The translations under genes and the position numbers were made by a program. Shown piece after piece: positions 36,401 through 47,600 of a DNA stretch of 64,000 bases; the stretch's first letter is position 1, and each line of letters starts with the position of its first letter. The notes below the pieces were generated by a model. It had not been told where the DNA came from. It worked only from the letters and a program-made list of their open reading frames with translations, and made no database searches. Origin of the DNA: Chlamydomonas reinhardtii (lineage: Eukaryota; Chlorophyta; Chlorophyceae; Chlamydomonadales; Chlamydomonadaceae); NCBI RefSeq assembly GCF_000002595.2, contig NC_057013.1, forward strand, positions 3,928,929-3,992,928. The letters run 5' to 3'.

Positions 36401-37216
36401 CAGGGTTTGGGGGGAAGGTTGGGGGAGCGGGAGGCGCGGTGTGCCTGCGACTCCGGGCTCGCGTCTGTGTGTCGGGCAGCATTAGCGCCCTGGGCCTTAA
36501 CCGCCCTCCCAGGACCCAGGAGACGCCCAGCTCCCGCCCCTCCCTTACGCCCTCCCCACCCCTCTCCCCCGCGCCCTATTCCCCCACGCCCTCTCCCCCG
36601 CACCCTCTCCCCCGCCCCACCCCCTCCCCCCCCCCAAGGTGGCCGCCGCCGCCACCTCCGCCGCCAAGTACTACCAACGCTTCCTGTCCTCCTTCCTCAG
36701 CCCCGCCACCGGCCAGCTGCCGGACCGCGTGGACTCCGACAACGAGCCCTACTTCCTCATGGCCTCATTCGGGCTGGGCCGCATGATGCACAAGATGAGG
36801 GCGCCGCCAGCAGCGGCAGCGGCAGGGGCAGGAGCAGCGGCAGGAGCAGCAGGAGCAGGGGCTGAGGGCGGCAAGGCGGGCGCGGACGCGAAGTGAGTGC
36901 TTGGGAAGATCGTGGGGAGGGATTGGTACCGTGTGTGCGCACTGGGTGTGAAGGGGGTGGGGTTGCGTATGCCAAGGGCATCACGTGCATCTGGTTATTG
37001 TGGTGTGCGGGGGCACACGACTGCTGTGTGAGCTGGGGGCGTGCTGAGACACGCATACGTCGGCCCCCAGCTCCCACAGCAGTCCCCAGGAGCAGCCCCC
37101 ACGCGACCTCGCGACCGCTTGCAGGCACCCCTGACCCGCCATGTCAATGCAGCTGCACCCAAGTGCCCCTGCCAAACCAACCCCCCCCCCCACTTTCGCC
37201 CCCACCCACACACATA

Positions 37217-37250
<34 letters not shown>

Positions 37251-37710
37251 CCCCCGCAGCTACTCGGCCCTGGTGATGGCGGCGCACAAGCACCTGCAGT
37301 GGACCACCGAGTACGTGAAGCGCCACAAGCTGGAGGACTGGACGCGGGAGGCGCAGGTGCGGCGGGGGGTGCGGGTGCGGGGGGCTGGGCCCCCACCAGG
37401 GACTTGTATCAATCGAAACAGCCGGCCCTTCGCGCCTACGGCACCACAACACCATAACAGCTGGTCTCACTACGGTAATAGCTGCAGTGCTGCACCCTCG
37501 GGGCCTGTTCGTAGACTTCTTGTTATTGCTGTTCGTGTCGTGTTGTTATTGTTGTTGCTGCTCCTGTGCCTTGCTCGTGGCTATCACTGTTCACACACGC
37601 ACACGCACACGCGCACGCAGGCGGCGGAGGAGCTGAGCGAGCTGCTTGTGGAGCAGATGCGGCTGAGGGCCATGGCGGCGGCGCAGGCGGCCAACAGGAA
37701 GGGCAAGTGA
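31410..37710 (+). CDS. KIFBP: KIF-binding protein (KBP/KIFBP) homologue
   Basis: Twelve exons encode 759 aa: 31410-31954, 32185-32659, 33053-33128, 33468-33578, 33930-33991, 34310-34425, 34785-34899, 35505-35584, 35907-36165, 36639-36892, 37260-37356, 37621-37710. KBP is an all-helical TPR-like protein that in animals binds kinesin motor domains and blocks their microtubule contact. Matching blocks in order: [130 protein letters not shown]. At 759 aa it is longer than the animal protein (about 620) because of Ala/Pro-rich and Gln/Glu-repeat inserts (~50-125 and ~223-260). In an alga with flagella it could control kinesins in intraflagellar transport or division; that is inference. Confidence 0.88.
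33410..33460. repeat. (CA)n tract abutting a splice acceptor
   Basis: CA run in the KIF-binding-protein gene ending about 8 nt before the CCCCACAG acceptor at 33467. Similar CA runs precede the acceptors at 34784, 35504 and 37259 in the same gene. Confidence 0.9.
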
Positions 37711-37742
37711 GGCGGCGGCGTGAGGGCGTGGGTCGTCTGTGC

Positions 37743-37758
37743 GTGTGTGTGTGTGTGT

Positions 37759-37812
<54 letters not shown>
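37743..37812. repeat. (GT)n microsatellite in the KIFBP 3' UTR
   Basis: Near-pure GT run of about 70 bp, starting about 33 nt after the KIF-binding-protein stop codon. Confidence 0.95.
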
Positions 37813-37815
<3 letters not shown>

Positions 37816-38088
37816 GATGCAGAGCGAGACTGTTATGCGCTGCCGCGCGGCTTAGGCAGGCCTCTGCATGGTGTGGCCTACCTGTTGCATGGACGGCATC
37901 GCCTCGTTGCACTTGGCAATGGCGATGGCCCAGACTTGCTAACGAATGTAGGGTCAAAGTTTGGAACGCCCCACACTTCATTGGCGGTGACCGTGATTGG
38001 CCCATGCATGGATTGCTTTGTTCATTCATTCATGCCGCCAGGGGTTGCGGCGCGGACGGTCTTGATGTTGAGTGTCTGGGTAGGCGGA

Positions 38089-38093
38089 TGTAA
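38089..38093 (+). terminator. TGTAA poly(A) signal of the KIF-binding-protein gene
   Basis: First TGTAA after the stop at 37710, about 380 nt downstream. Confidence 0.5.
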
Positions 38094-38769
38094 GCGGACC
38101 GTTGCGCGGAGGGCCCAATGCCAACGGTTTTGTGCGGGTTTGTGCGTCGACAGGCGTTACGGCGTCGTGACCCAGCCGATGAGCCACGTGCGACGTCAAG
38201 ATGCGACGGGCGCTGTGATTGGGAGCGAGGCTCAAAGAGAGTGGCTGGGACGTGGGACGCGGCATTGTGACCATGGCGGCATGTCAATCCTGTCAATGTT
38301 GCAATTATACTTTGGCCTGCGCCAAGCATCCTTCAACCAGCGGCCGCTCAGAGTCATGCGCACCAGCTACCGAGCCGTCTGCTGCCGCTGTCCAATTCGT
38401 GCTTATCTTGGGGCTTGAGGGCCGGCCAGTTCTCTCCCCCGGCAAACCTCCTCCAGTCCCCGCGCTCTGTAAACTTTGGTGTCGTTGGGCTGGGAAGAAA
38501 TTATGTATCCCAGCACCACCACCACCACCACCACCACCGTCATCATCATCGTCATCACCACCACCATCAAACCCCCCCCCCCGTACACAGGCCGCACTGC
38601 ACCCGACATTTTCTGCCTCAGCGACACCACCTCACCGGCACCACCACGGCCAGCAGCTCCACCGCCCGCCCCGCCCCGTGCCCACGCATCAATCGATTGC
38701 AACCAACCCTGCGCCCGCAAAAGGCCTCCCATGTAAGCCAAGCCATTCACGCGGCTTGCTCTCTCGCGC

Positions 38770-38846
38770 CTAGGTGGCGGCGGGCACGAGCGCAGCCGCA
38801 CCCACCGGGTGCCCCAGCCCGCCGTGTGTGTCGCCAGCAGGGCGCC

Positions 38847-38878
<32 letters not shown>

Positions 38879-39740
38879 TCCTCGCCCGTGGCGGCGGCGC
38901 CGCCCCTGTGGCGCCCCAGCACGCCCCGCACCCAGGACCGGATGCCTTGGCGCTGCCGGCTGCCGCCACCGCCACCGCCGCCGCTGCCGCCCTCGTCAGC
39001 GCCTGCAGCGCCGCCGCCACTGGCCGTCCGGCGCCTGTTGCTCTCCGTGTCGCGCGCCTCATTGCGGGCTGCAGCTGTGGGGCTTGTGGCGGCGCCGCCG
39101 CGGCGGCTGCTGCTGCTGCGGCCGGCCAGGAACCAGCCGGCGGCGAAGGCCAGCAGCAGCTCGGGCGCGCGGCCTAGCAGCCCCAGCGCCGCCGCCTGCC
39201 AGCGAGGGCGGCTGAAGGGGTTGATGCGCTTGAAGCGGGTCACCTGCACACCGGGACGGGGTGGGGGTGGGGGTGGGGGGCACGGGGTATGGGGGATGGG
39301 GCATGGTTCCGGCATTCCTGATAAGAAACCCAAGGACGCAGGGATTGCAGCATATGAGGCAAAAGACAAGTTAGGTCAGGGGCAAGTTGGTCCCGGGAGG
39401 GAGCAAGGCGGGGTGCCTAACCGATTAACCGCATTGATCGGTTAGGTCGGTGTGCGCGTGGGCGGCGGGTGTTGGCGTGTATGCCACGCTGGTGACGTGG
39501 CATGAGCAGAGTGTCAGCGTCAGTGCCAGTGCCAGAGGAGCAGCCAGCAGGGCAAAAGGCAGCAGCAGACTCCCCCAGCCCCCCGTGCCTGCTGCTCTCC
39601 CCCAAACGGCACGACCTACCCCACCTGCACCCACGCACTGCCCACATCACGCACACCCGCCCACACACCCAGGCACACCCAGACACACACGTTCTTCCCC
39701 TGTGCTCTCAAAGACACCCGCACACACACACACAGGCACA

Positions 39741-39789
<49 letters not shown>

Positions 39790-40227
39790 GCGCCAGCATG
39801 GCCTTGAGGGCCCCCTTGCGCAGCCTGTTGATCGCGATGACGGGCGGGTTGAGGCGCGGGTCGGCGCCCGCCGCCAGCAGCGCCTGCGCCGCCGGCGGCA
39901 GGTGCATGGCCACACGCCGCGGCAGCGCCTCCAGCAGGAACCTGCAGAGTGGGTGGGTGGGTTGGGGGTTGGGGGTTTAAATACCAGCCCAAACTAAACC
40001 GAAACCAACGAAAACGAGCGGAGCACAGGCAGAGGCGTTAGTTGCAAGTGATAATACTTATGTGATGGGGGTTGGGGATTGGGAGGTTGAGGGTTGGGGG
40101 TTCCGGTAGAGTACGTGGTTGTTGTGTGGAACGAGTGCGAGTGGACATGCAGCCGTGGGCGGCAGGCATCCTTACTGCTCACGGCACAAATGATACGCAC
40201 ACGCACACACAACACACACACACACAC

Positions 40228-40278
<51 letters not shown>

Positions 40279-40293
40279 CAAACACACACACAC

Positions 40294-40347
<54 letters not shown>

Positions 40348-41262
40348 TTCAGGACTCTGGGCTCCGCGCCGCTGCCTCACTTGCGGCCGGGCGGCACGGG
40401 CTCGCCGTCCCTGTTGCCGGGCCACACCGTGTCACCCGCGGCGTCCTCCAGCTCCAGCTCCAGCCAGGGCACGCGCATCATGTGCACGTTGTCGGGCAGG
40501 GCCTCGTCCAAGCCCCGCGTCAGGATGTGACCCACCTGTGGGCCGGGCATACACATGCAGGAGGCTTAGCGACGGAGGGATGGTCAAATATTCCCAGCGA
40601 AATGGGTGCCCAATGGCAAGGGATCGTCGCCCAACCCAGGAATGGGGGGGGGAGAGGCAGTAGGCGTGGAAAGATCAGTACGGCTGTCGTGTGAGGTGCG
40701 CGGGAACAACTGTAAACCCAACGGGTGACGGAGGCAGCCACGCCGCGCAGTGCCACCACCATCCGCAGCACCAGCACCACCATCAGAACTAGCAGCAGCA
40801 CACCCGCCCTCCCGCCACCGCCATCTCTCACTCACCAGGCTGGTGGCGCCTGCCGCCGCGCCGCCGGTGACGTAAGTCACGTCCAGGAGCCCGTCATCCA
40901 GTAGCGCGTCCGGGCAGGCCTTGTGGTAGGGGGGGACAGCGGGGGGTGATGGGCGTGTGTGTGTATATGGTCTGGTATATGGTGTACAGGTGATGCGCAC
41001 CACCAGACCGCAGGTCTGGTAAGGTGCCGTCGCCGTCGTCGTCGCCACAGGCACAAGCACATGCACGCGCCCAGCCAGACACACACCCACACCCACACCC
41101 ACACCCACACGTACATAGACACACACATGCGCCCCGCCCCCCCCCACACACACGCAAACACTCTCTACACACCGCCACGCCCGCACCTGCACCATGCTGG
41201 CCAGCTGGCGGCTGTTGCCGGCGGTCAGGTTGAGCACCTCGGCCCGGACCTGGAGGGGCGGG

Positions 41263-41295
<33 letters not shown>

Positions 41296-44179
41296 GGGGG
41301 GTAAGCGGTATGCGGGGTGAGGGGCCGCCGATGTCAAGGGGCGGTGTCAGTGGGCGGGATGAGGAGGTGGTGTGGGGAGCCTGGGTGGGAAGGCACTAGA
41401 GAGGCAAGGTCATGGCACACGGCTGCCCCTACGCTTGTTTCTGCACCTGCTCCTAGCCTTGCCCCTCGCAACGCGCAACCGCCCCTCTCGCCCTGCTGCT
41501 CCTCGACGCCTCGACCCACATCCCATAAGTATTGCAACTTGCAACTTGCAACTTGCAACTAACGCCTCTGCCTGCGCTCCGCTGGTTTTCGTTGGTTTTG
41601 GTTTAGTTTGGGCTGGTATTTACAACCCCCCCTGAGCGCCATTTTAACCCACACCCGCACACGCCCACCCCACCTCCATGGTCTTGCCGGGTTTGATCTT
41701 GTCGTACTGGGTCCGCTCCACCTGCTGCTGCTGCACCTGCTGCTGCTGCTGCTGCTGTTGCTGCACCGGCGCCGCCTCTTGAGGCTGCTGCCCCGCCGCG
41801 GCCGCCGCGCCGCTGCTGCTGCCTCCCGCGCCAGCGGCACCGGCTGCCGCGCCGCTGCTGGCGCTGGCGCTGGTGCTGCCGGTGTCGCGCTCTGTGCGAC
41901 TGGCACTGCGGCTGTCTGCGGGGCTGGTGGTCTGGTGCTGGGGCGGGGGCGGGGGCTTGGGGAAGCGCATGCGCACAGGTACGGCCGTGTAGCCCACCAG
42001 GCGGGCCACACCTGCGCCGTCAGCGGGGGAGGGAGGGGTGTGTTTCATTCGCCCCAATAAGAAACCAGAAGGTGGACAAGAATGAGTCGGGCAGGGCAGG
42101 CAGGGCAGGACAGAGCGGCCAGGCATTAGCAACGGCGTCAAGTGCACACACACACACACACACGCATACACACATGCACACAAACACACGCACCCGTGAC
42201 CAGGTACGCTGCCGGCCCCAGCATCTGCTTTGCCTCGTGGCTGGTCTCGGAGCCCAGCTCCGCAGAGGCGCCCAGAGTGGCCGTGTTCATAAACACCTGG
42301 GTGTGTGCGCAGGGGAGGGGGAGGGGGTAACGGGGAAGGTGGGTTAGTCCCAAGTCCCAAGTAACCCCGAGGCCCAGGACTCGTACTCAGCCCGCAGAGC
42401 CCGAAGCGGGGGGAACAGTTGTGTGCGATTTGCCACATCAGCGCCCGGGCCGAGGGCTGTGGCATGTGTATGTGTGTGTGTGGGTGTGGGTGTGGGGGGG
42501 GGCATGGTGAAGGCGCCGTGCGGCAGCGGACTGCTGGAACCCACGCGCCAACCCCCCGAGCGCAACAGCCCCTAGGGCCCCAGCTACCCGCCCGCTTTCC
42601 CCCCTCCCCCCGTTTGTTGACATGTCGGCTCCCTGCCCTCAGTCCTCACCTCGCCGTTGAGCAGCCCCACGTCTATGGGGTGCAGGTTGTCGGAGCGGCA
42701 GCACAGCCGCAACGCGCCGTCCAGGTCCTGACGGGGGGGGGGGGAGGCAGGTGGAGGCTCGTAAACACCGGCCCAGACTGGAGCACAGGCAGAGGCGGGG
42801 GAAGTGCAGGGGTCCAGGGGTTGGGGCATGGGGGCAACCAGGGGGCGACGTGCCGGTTGCACAGTCGAGGCCGGGTGTCTGGGTGGTTGGACAGGAAGGG
42901 GCGGTCGTCGTGTGTTGGGAAAGCGCCAACCGGTGGTGGTGATAGTGGTGGTGCAATGGTTGGTGATTGTGGTTTGTTGATGCACAACCCCGTGCCGTAC
43001 CGTATTCTTGCGGCCAGTAAAACCCGAATACCCCACACTGCCCTACTTACAATGCCCACCGCCCGCAACAACCGGCCTCCCACGCCCTGAATGGCTTTAC
43101 CCCCCCCCCCCCACACACACACACACGCACCCACCTGCGGCAGCCCGGTCACCGCCGCGAAGTCGTTGGATGTGCCCATGGGCAGCAGCCCCACCGCAAT
43201 GCTGCGAGGCGCCTTGCACTGCAGCAGCGGGCAACAATAGCGGCAGCGGCAGCAGCGGCAGGAGCAGAGGGTGCAACGGGTCAGATGCACTCCCCGGATG
43301 CCCTCCCTCTTGGCGGCGGATGGGTCCCGGTTTTGGGCCAAGTTGGGTGACCGTCTGTCCTTGCTGGGTTCCGTGTCTGGGTGACTGGGTCCCGGTGCCG
43401 TTATCGTTTGAACCGGTTGCGCAGCACAGCCGCCATGCAGCTGCTAGCCGGATCCACACACACCGACACGGCATTCTACACCCACACACACACGCACACA
43501 CGCAACCACATACATATACACACACATCTACAGCGCCGCCACGCACCTTGATGAGCGCCGCCACCACCTCATTCAGTGTGCCGTCGCCGCCAGCCGCCAC
43601 GATGGTGTCGGCAGAGCGCTCACGCACAATGTCCTTGACGAACTTGGACACGTCGCCGCTCTCCCACGTCACCTAACGCGAAAGCGAGGCCGGGGGGGGG
43701 GGAAGTAGTATAACGAGTGAGGGGCGCCGCGAGTCCACCCACGGTTTCACAGCCACCCTTCCTCAACCCTGTGCCCGCGACGTCTGTGCCCACCCCCTCC
43801 TCCGCCAACCCACACTCGCCTTCACGTCCAGCTTCACTCCCTCCAGCCGCAGCGCCTTCACCGCCGCCCGCACATCCGCCTCGTCCGCCCGCTTGCCGTG
43901 CAGGATCACCGCCACCCTCCGGCTGCTGCTGCTACTGCCGCGGGGCGCGGCTGTCCCACGGGTCTCGCCACCAGCTGCCGGTGACTCGCCAGCGACTGCT
44001 GCGCCCAATGGCGCAAGCTCGTCAGCCGCGGCCGCGGCTTGGCGGTGTTTGGCGCTGAGGCCGGCAGCGAGCTCGGCGTCAATGTCGCGACTTGGCTTTC
44101 GCTCCTGGTAGGCAGGGTCGGTGGCCGGGGGCTTCACCGCCGTCGCGTAAGTGCTGGAGGTTATTGTCTTGCTCGCCAT
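38770..44179 (-). CDS. YegS/diacylglycerol-kinase-family lipid kinase with membrane tail
   Basis: Eleven exons encode 672 aa: 44179-43820, 43672-43547, 43218-43135, 42727-42650, 42296-42194, 42011-41674, 41249-41187, 40919-40836, 40535-40381, 39941-39788, 39243-38770. The catalytic core is co-linear with bacterial YegS. It has VKVTWESGDVSKFV, the nucleotide loop AAGGDGTLNEV (GGDGT at 148-152), LLPMGTSNDFAAVTGLPQ (~173-190), NLHPIDVGLLNGE, NTATLGASAELGSET, ALLDDGLLDVTYVTGG (~389-404) and GDTVWPGNRDGEPVPPG (~445). It should phosphorylate a lipid such as diacylglycerol or a sphingoid base. Two features differ from YegS: a Gln/Ser/Ala-rich insert of about 85 residues (~265-350), and a 158-residue C-terminal extension containing LLGRAPELLLAFAAGWFLAG, a probable membrane anchor, followed by a disordered tail. 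The first intron uses a GC donor, chosen because VKVTWESGD aligns without a gap. Confidence 0.85.
39719..39788. repeat. (CA)n tract at a splice donor
   Basis: On the lipid-kinase gene strand this is a GT run that begins at the donor itself: the exon ends in CAG and the intron opens GTGTGTGTG. Several alternative donors in register are possible. Confidence 0.85.
39971..40070 (-). repeat. Intron-edge dispersed repeat, copy B (inverted)
   Basis: Reverse complement of copy A with only a handful of differences. It lies in the lipid-kinase intron just upstream of the acceptor at 39942 (gene strand), about 30 nt away. Confidence 0.8.
40200..40345. repeat. Compound (CA)n microsatellite, about 145 bp
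   Basis: CA runs interrupted by AACA/AAACA units, inside an intron of the lipid-kinase gene. Confidence 0.95.
41484..41633 (+). repeat. Intron-edge dispersed repeat, copy C
   Basis: Same orientation as copy A, with an internal amplification of CAACTTG (four units) absent from A and B. It ends about 40 nt from the exon boundary at 41674 of the lipid-kinase gene. Confidence 0.8.
42745..42800 (-). repeat. Intron-edge dispersed repeat, copy D (degenerate)
   Basis: Partial, diverged copy: CGTAAACACCGGCCCAGAC then GGAGCACAGGCAGAGGCG, with the middle deleted relative to copy B. It sits about 20 nt upstream of the acceptor at 42728 in gene orientation. Confidence 0.6.
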
Positions 44180-44606
44180 GGTCGGCGGCCGAGAGAAAAA
44201 ACGAGGCTGTTGAGGCAAGGCAAGCAGCGATGCTGGAGTTCGCGCTGTCGCGAAGTTGTAGGTGAAGTCGCTTTACTTAATACGATGCTAGCGCAGGAAA
44301 GCTGTGGAACACCTTGATGGACGCAAATTTTAATGCAAGTACGTTAGCCGAAATCGCCGATGGTTTCGGAATGGGCGCACCAACCCTACCAACCACCGAT
44401 GCACCCCGGCCGGCGGCCGCAGCTCATGCACGCAAGTCATGGCGCCCCTCCTCCGCACCTTCACCTGCACCTCAACCCGCCCTACATGCCAACATCACTT
44501 CCACCATCATAGCAGCAACCTTCCTGCATCACCGCCTCACCCTACGGCCTCACCCCGCCATACACCCACCCACCCGCGCCGCCACCCTTCCCACCTCCCC
44601 TCCCCC
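44180..44606. other. Intergenic: lipid-kinase promoter and BAF60 3' UTR
   Basis: 427 bp between head-to-tail minus-strand genes. The part near 44260-44370 is AT-richer (CTTTACTTAATACG) and is the likely promoter. No TGTAA on the gene strand was found for the upstream gene. Confidence 0.45.
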
Positions 44607-47600
44607 TCACTCCAGCACGCCCCCCGCCGCCCCGTTGGTGTCCAGCGGCCGCCCCATGCGCTTGTGCAGGTAGCTCATCACCGCGTCCTCCACCCAGCGC
44701 TGCCGGAACACCTCGGTGCGCCGTTCCACCTCGTAGTCACGCCCGCTGCCCTGCTTGCCCATGCGCAGCTCGCGAGCCTGCGCGACGGACAGGCGGCGAG
44801 GTGAGAGAAGATGAGAAACAGCGGGTTTGGGGACTGGTGCCGGATGGATGCAGGGAAGGAGAGCCCGGCTCCCAGGCCAGGTGAGGTCAAAGTTTGAGCC
44901 TTAGAGGCAGGGCACAGGGTGCAGGTCGGCTGCGCGGCTGCGCTGCGCGCAGGCCGTGGATCTGCCCGCCCCTCGTCAGATCCCTATCCCTGCCCGCGCT
45001 TCCCCCCTCGCCCCCGGCCCCGCGCCCACCTGCGCCGCCAGCAGCGCGTGCGTCATGTCGATGGGCGCGTGTGCGAAGCCCAGCAGTATGGCTCGGCGGC
45101 GGCGCGCCTCGTTCAGGCGGCGGATGAGTCCGGCCAGCTTGGCGTCCATGGCCTCGATCTGGACAGCGGGGTGTCAGGGGGGACAGGGGGCGTCAGGGGG
45201 GTCAGGGAGACAGGTCAGGGGTAGGGGCAGGCAGAGCAGCGGGATAGGAGCTGTCGGGAAGGTGGGCTGCAGGCGGAGGAACCAGCTCTTCGAGCCTCAG
45301 GCACATGCACCTGCGAGCGCTGATGCCTCACACCCCTCACTGGCCCCCTCCAAGCCAGCCCAGCGCTCAGCTCAGCTCAGCTCAGCTCAGGCCACCAGCC
45401 CAGCCCCCCCCCCCCCATCACCCACTCCCCACCCCCACCTCCTTGTCCTTGTAGTAGCTCTGCAGCACCGCCGCCATCTGGTGCGGCAGCAGCGAGGGCG
45501 TGAAGAAGTCCACATCCACCACCTCCATGTCCAGACAGCCGCTCAGACCGCCGCCGCCACCCGACCCCACGCCCACAGCAGGAGTGGCGGCGCCCGCCGC
45601 CGCGGCGGCGGCGGCGACGGCGGCCGGCTCTGCCGCCGCCGCGGCGGCGTGACCGGCGAAGGATTTGGTGAGGTTGTCTAGGCTGTGGGTTGGGTTTGGG
45701 TTGGGTTGGGTTAGGAGGCGTCGCGGGGGCGGGCACGGAGGGGCCGCATGAGGAGGGGTGTGGAGGAGACAGGGCCAGCGGGTGAAGGGAAACGTGGCAG
45801 TGTGTGCGGGCAAGCGAAGCGGAGGGCGGGGCTCGGCGCGTCGGCACAAAGCAGGATATCAGGCATTGGTGTGGACACCGGATGCACGCAGGCGTGTGCG
45901 CACGTGTGATCCCCGCGACACGTCGCACTTGCCGCCACCCCCGCGGCGCTGTGTGTGCGGGCGCCCTGGCCGCTGCTCTCACTTGATGTGGTACTCGAAC
46001 TTGACGGGCGGCACGGGCGTCAGCAGCGCCACCAGCCTGTCCCGCAGCTCGTTCAGCTTGAGTGTGCGGCATCCAAACACCTGCACGTGTGGTTGTGGTT
46101 GTTGTGGTTGTTGTGGTTGTTGTGGTTGTTGTGGTTGTTGTGGTTGTTGTGGTTGTTGTGATCAGTTGCGTCGGAGGCGTGGGGTGGCACAGAATGGCGA
46201 CGGTGCGTTGTTACTGGGCTGGAGCAAGGGAGGGCAGGACGTAGCGCTCGGCCGCAATGCAACATGGCAGGCCAGAGATCGGGTTCTGAATACGTTGTAT
46301 GTTGCCCGTCCTTGTACGCCTCCCCCGTCCCCGGCCCCCTGGCTCCTTGCGCACAAGGCCCCGCAGTCGCCTCCAACCCAGCCCCGACCCCCACGCCACC
46401 CCCGCGCCCACAACCTAGGCCCCCCCACCCCCACGCCCCCCAACCCCACGCCCCACACCTCCCGCGCCCCCCACCCCCAGCCGCCCCCACCTGCGCCAGC
46501 TGGTCGGTGAGGTGTATGTTGATGGGGTTGCCGGGGTCCTGCAGCTTGCGGCTCTTGATGAAGCCGTACAGCGCCACCATCACGCGGCTGCGCGTCTCGT
46601 GCCCGTGCACCATGCCCAGCACCTCGGCCAGCAGCGGCGGCAGCACGTAGCTGCGCAGCGGTTGCGGGGTGTGGGGCGTTGCGGGGTGGTGAGGGAGGAG
46701 GAGCGGGGGAATGGAGCGGGGGAAGGAGCGGAAGGTAGCCGTCCATGCAAGCCGGGTTCAAGTGGGGATTACATTTAAGGTTAGCTAAGGAAATGGGGCA
46801 GGACGACACTGCGTCAGTGGGCCCGGAAGCGGCGGCGGCAGCCTGGTGAGTCAGGCACCACAGGAGCACAGCTGACGGCCGCACGGAGCACCGCCCGCCC
46901 CCCCCCCGCTTAATAGCCCAGACGGCAATCCCACGACCCCCACCCCGACCCACCCCGACCCAGACCCCATGGCCGGGCTTTGACCCTCGCCCACCCCCTC
47001 CACACCGTCCCCACCGCCTCACCGCTCCGGCAGGTAGTCGGGCCACACCAGCACCGTGGCCTTGCAGCTGCGGCCGCCCAGCCGCCGCACCTCCACCGCC
47101 TCCCGGTGCAGGCCTGCGGACCAGCAGGCAGCAGGCAGCGCGAGCACCGGGCAAATTGAAGCTGTATTGGGCCCGTGCTCGGCGCGTCGCTCCCGTGTCC
47201 GACATAGATGCAAAAACAAGGACTCGGGAGCCCACGCTCGTTCCCACCAAGTGCATTCTCCGCATGATGCGCAGCTGCGTGCTGCTGCGGGCTCTGCGGA
47301 CCCGGGTGCTTGCCACCCGAGTGTTTGCGAATGCCTGCCCCTGCCCCTGTCCCCGCCACCGCACCCGGCGCCTACAGTGCCCGTACCTGTGTGTGCTGCC
47401 TTGTCCCACACGATGCGGCCCTGCTCGCCCGGGTACAGCTCCGGGTCCAGGTGCACCTGAGAGGTTGCGAGGTAGGGACAGATAGCACACGTGGAAAAAA
47501 CAGATGGCACACACGAGTTTGCGACGGATATTCAACTGGGTCGGGCAGGTAAGCTGCATGACAACTGAGGGCGCCCCGGAACTGACCCATACGGAATGCA

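Larger units (their letters stand above)
37711..38769. other. Convergent intergenic region with microsatellites
   Basis: 1.06 kb between the KIF-binding-protein stop (+) and the lipid-kinase stop (-). It holds a (GT)n tract (37743-37812), a (CAC)n run (38512-38560) and a TGTAA signal. No coding frame is supported. Confidence 0.5.
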
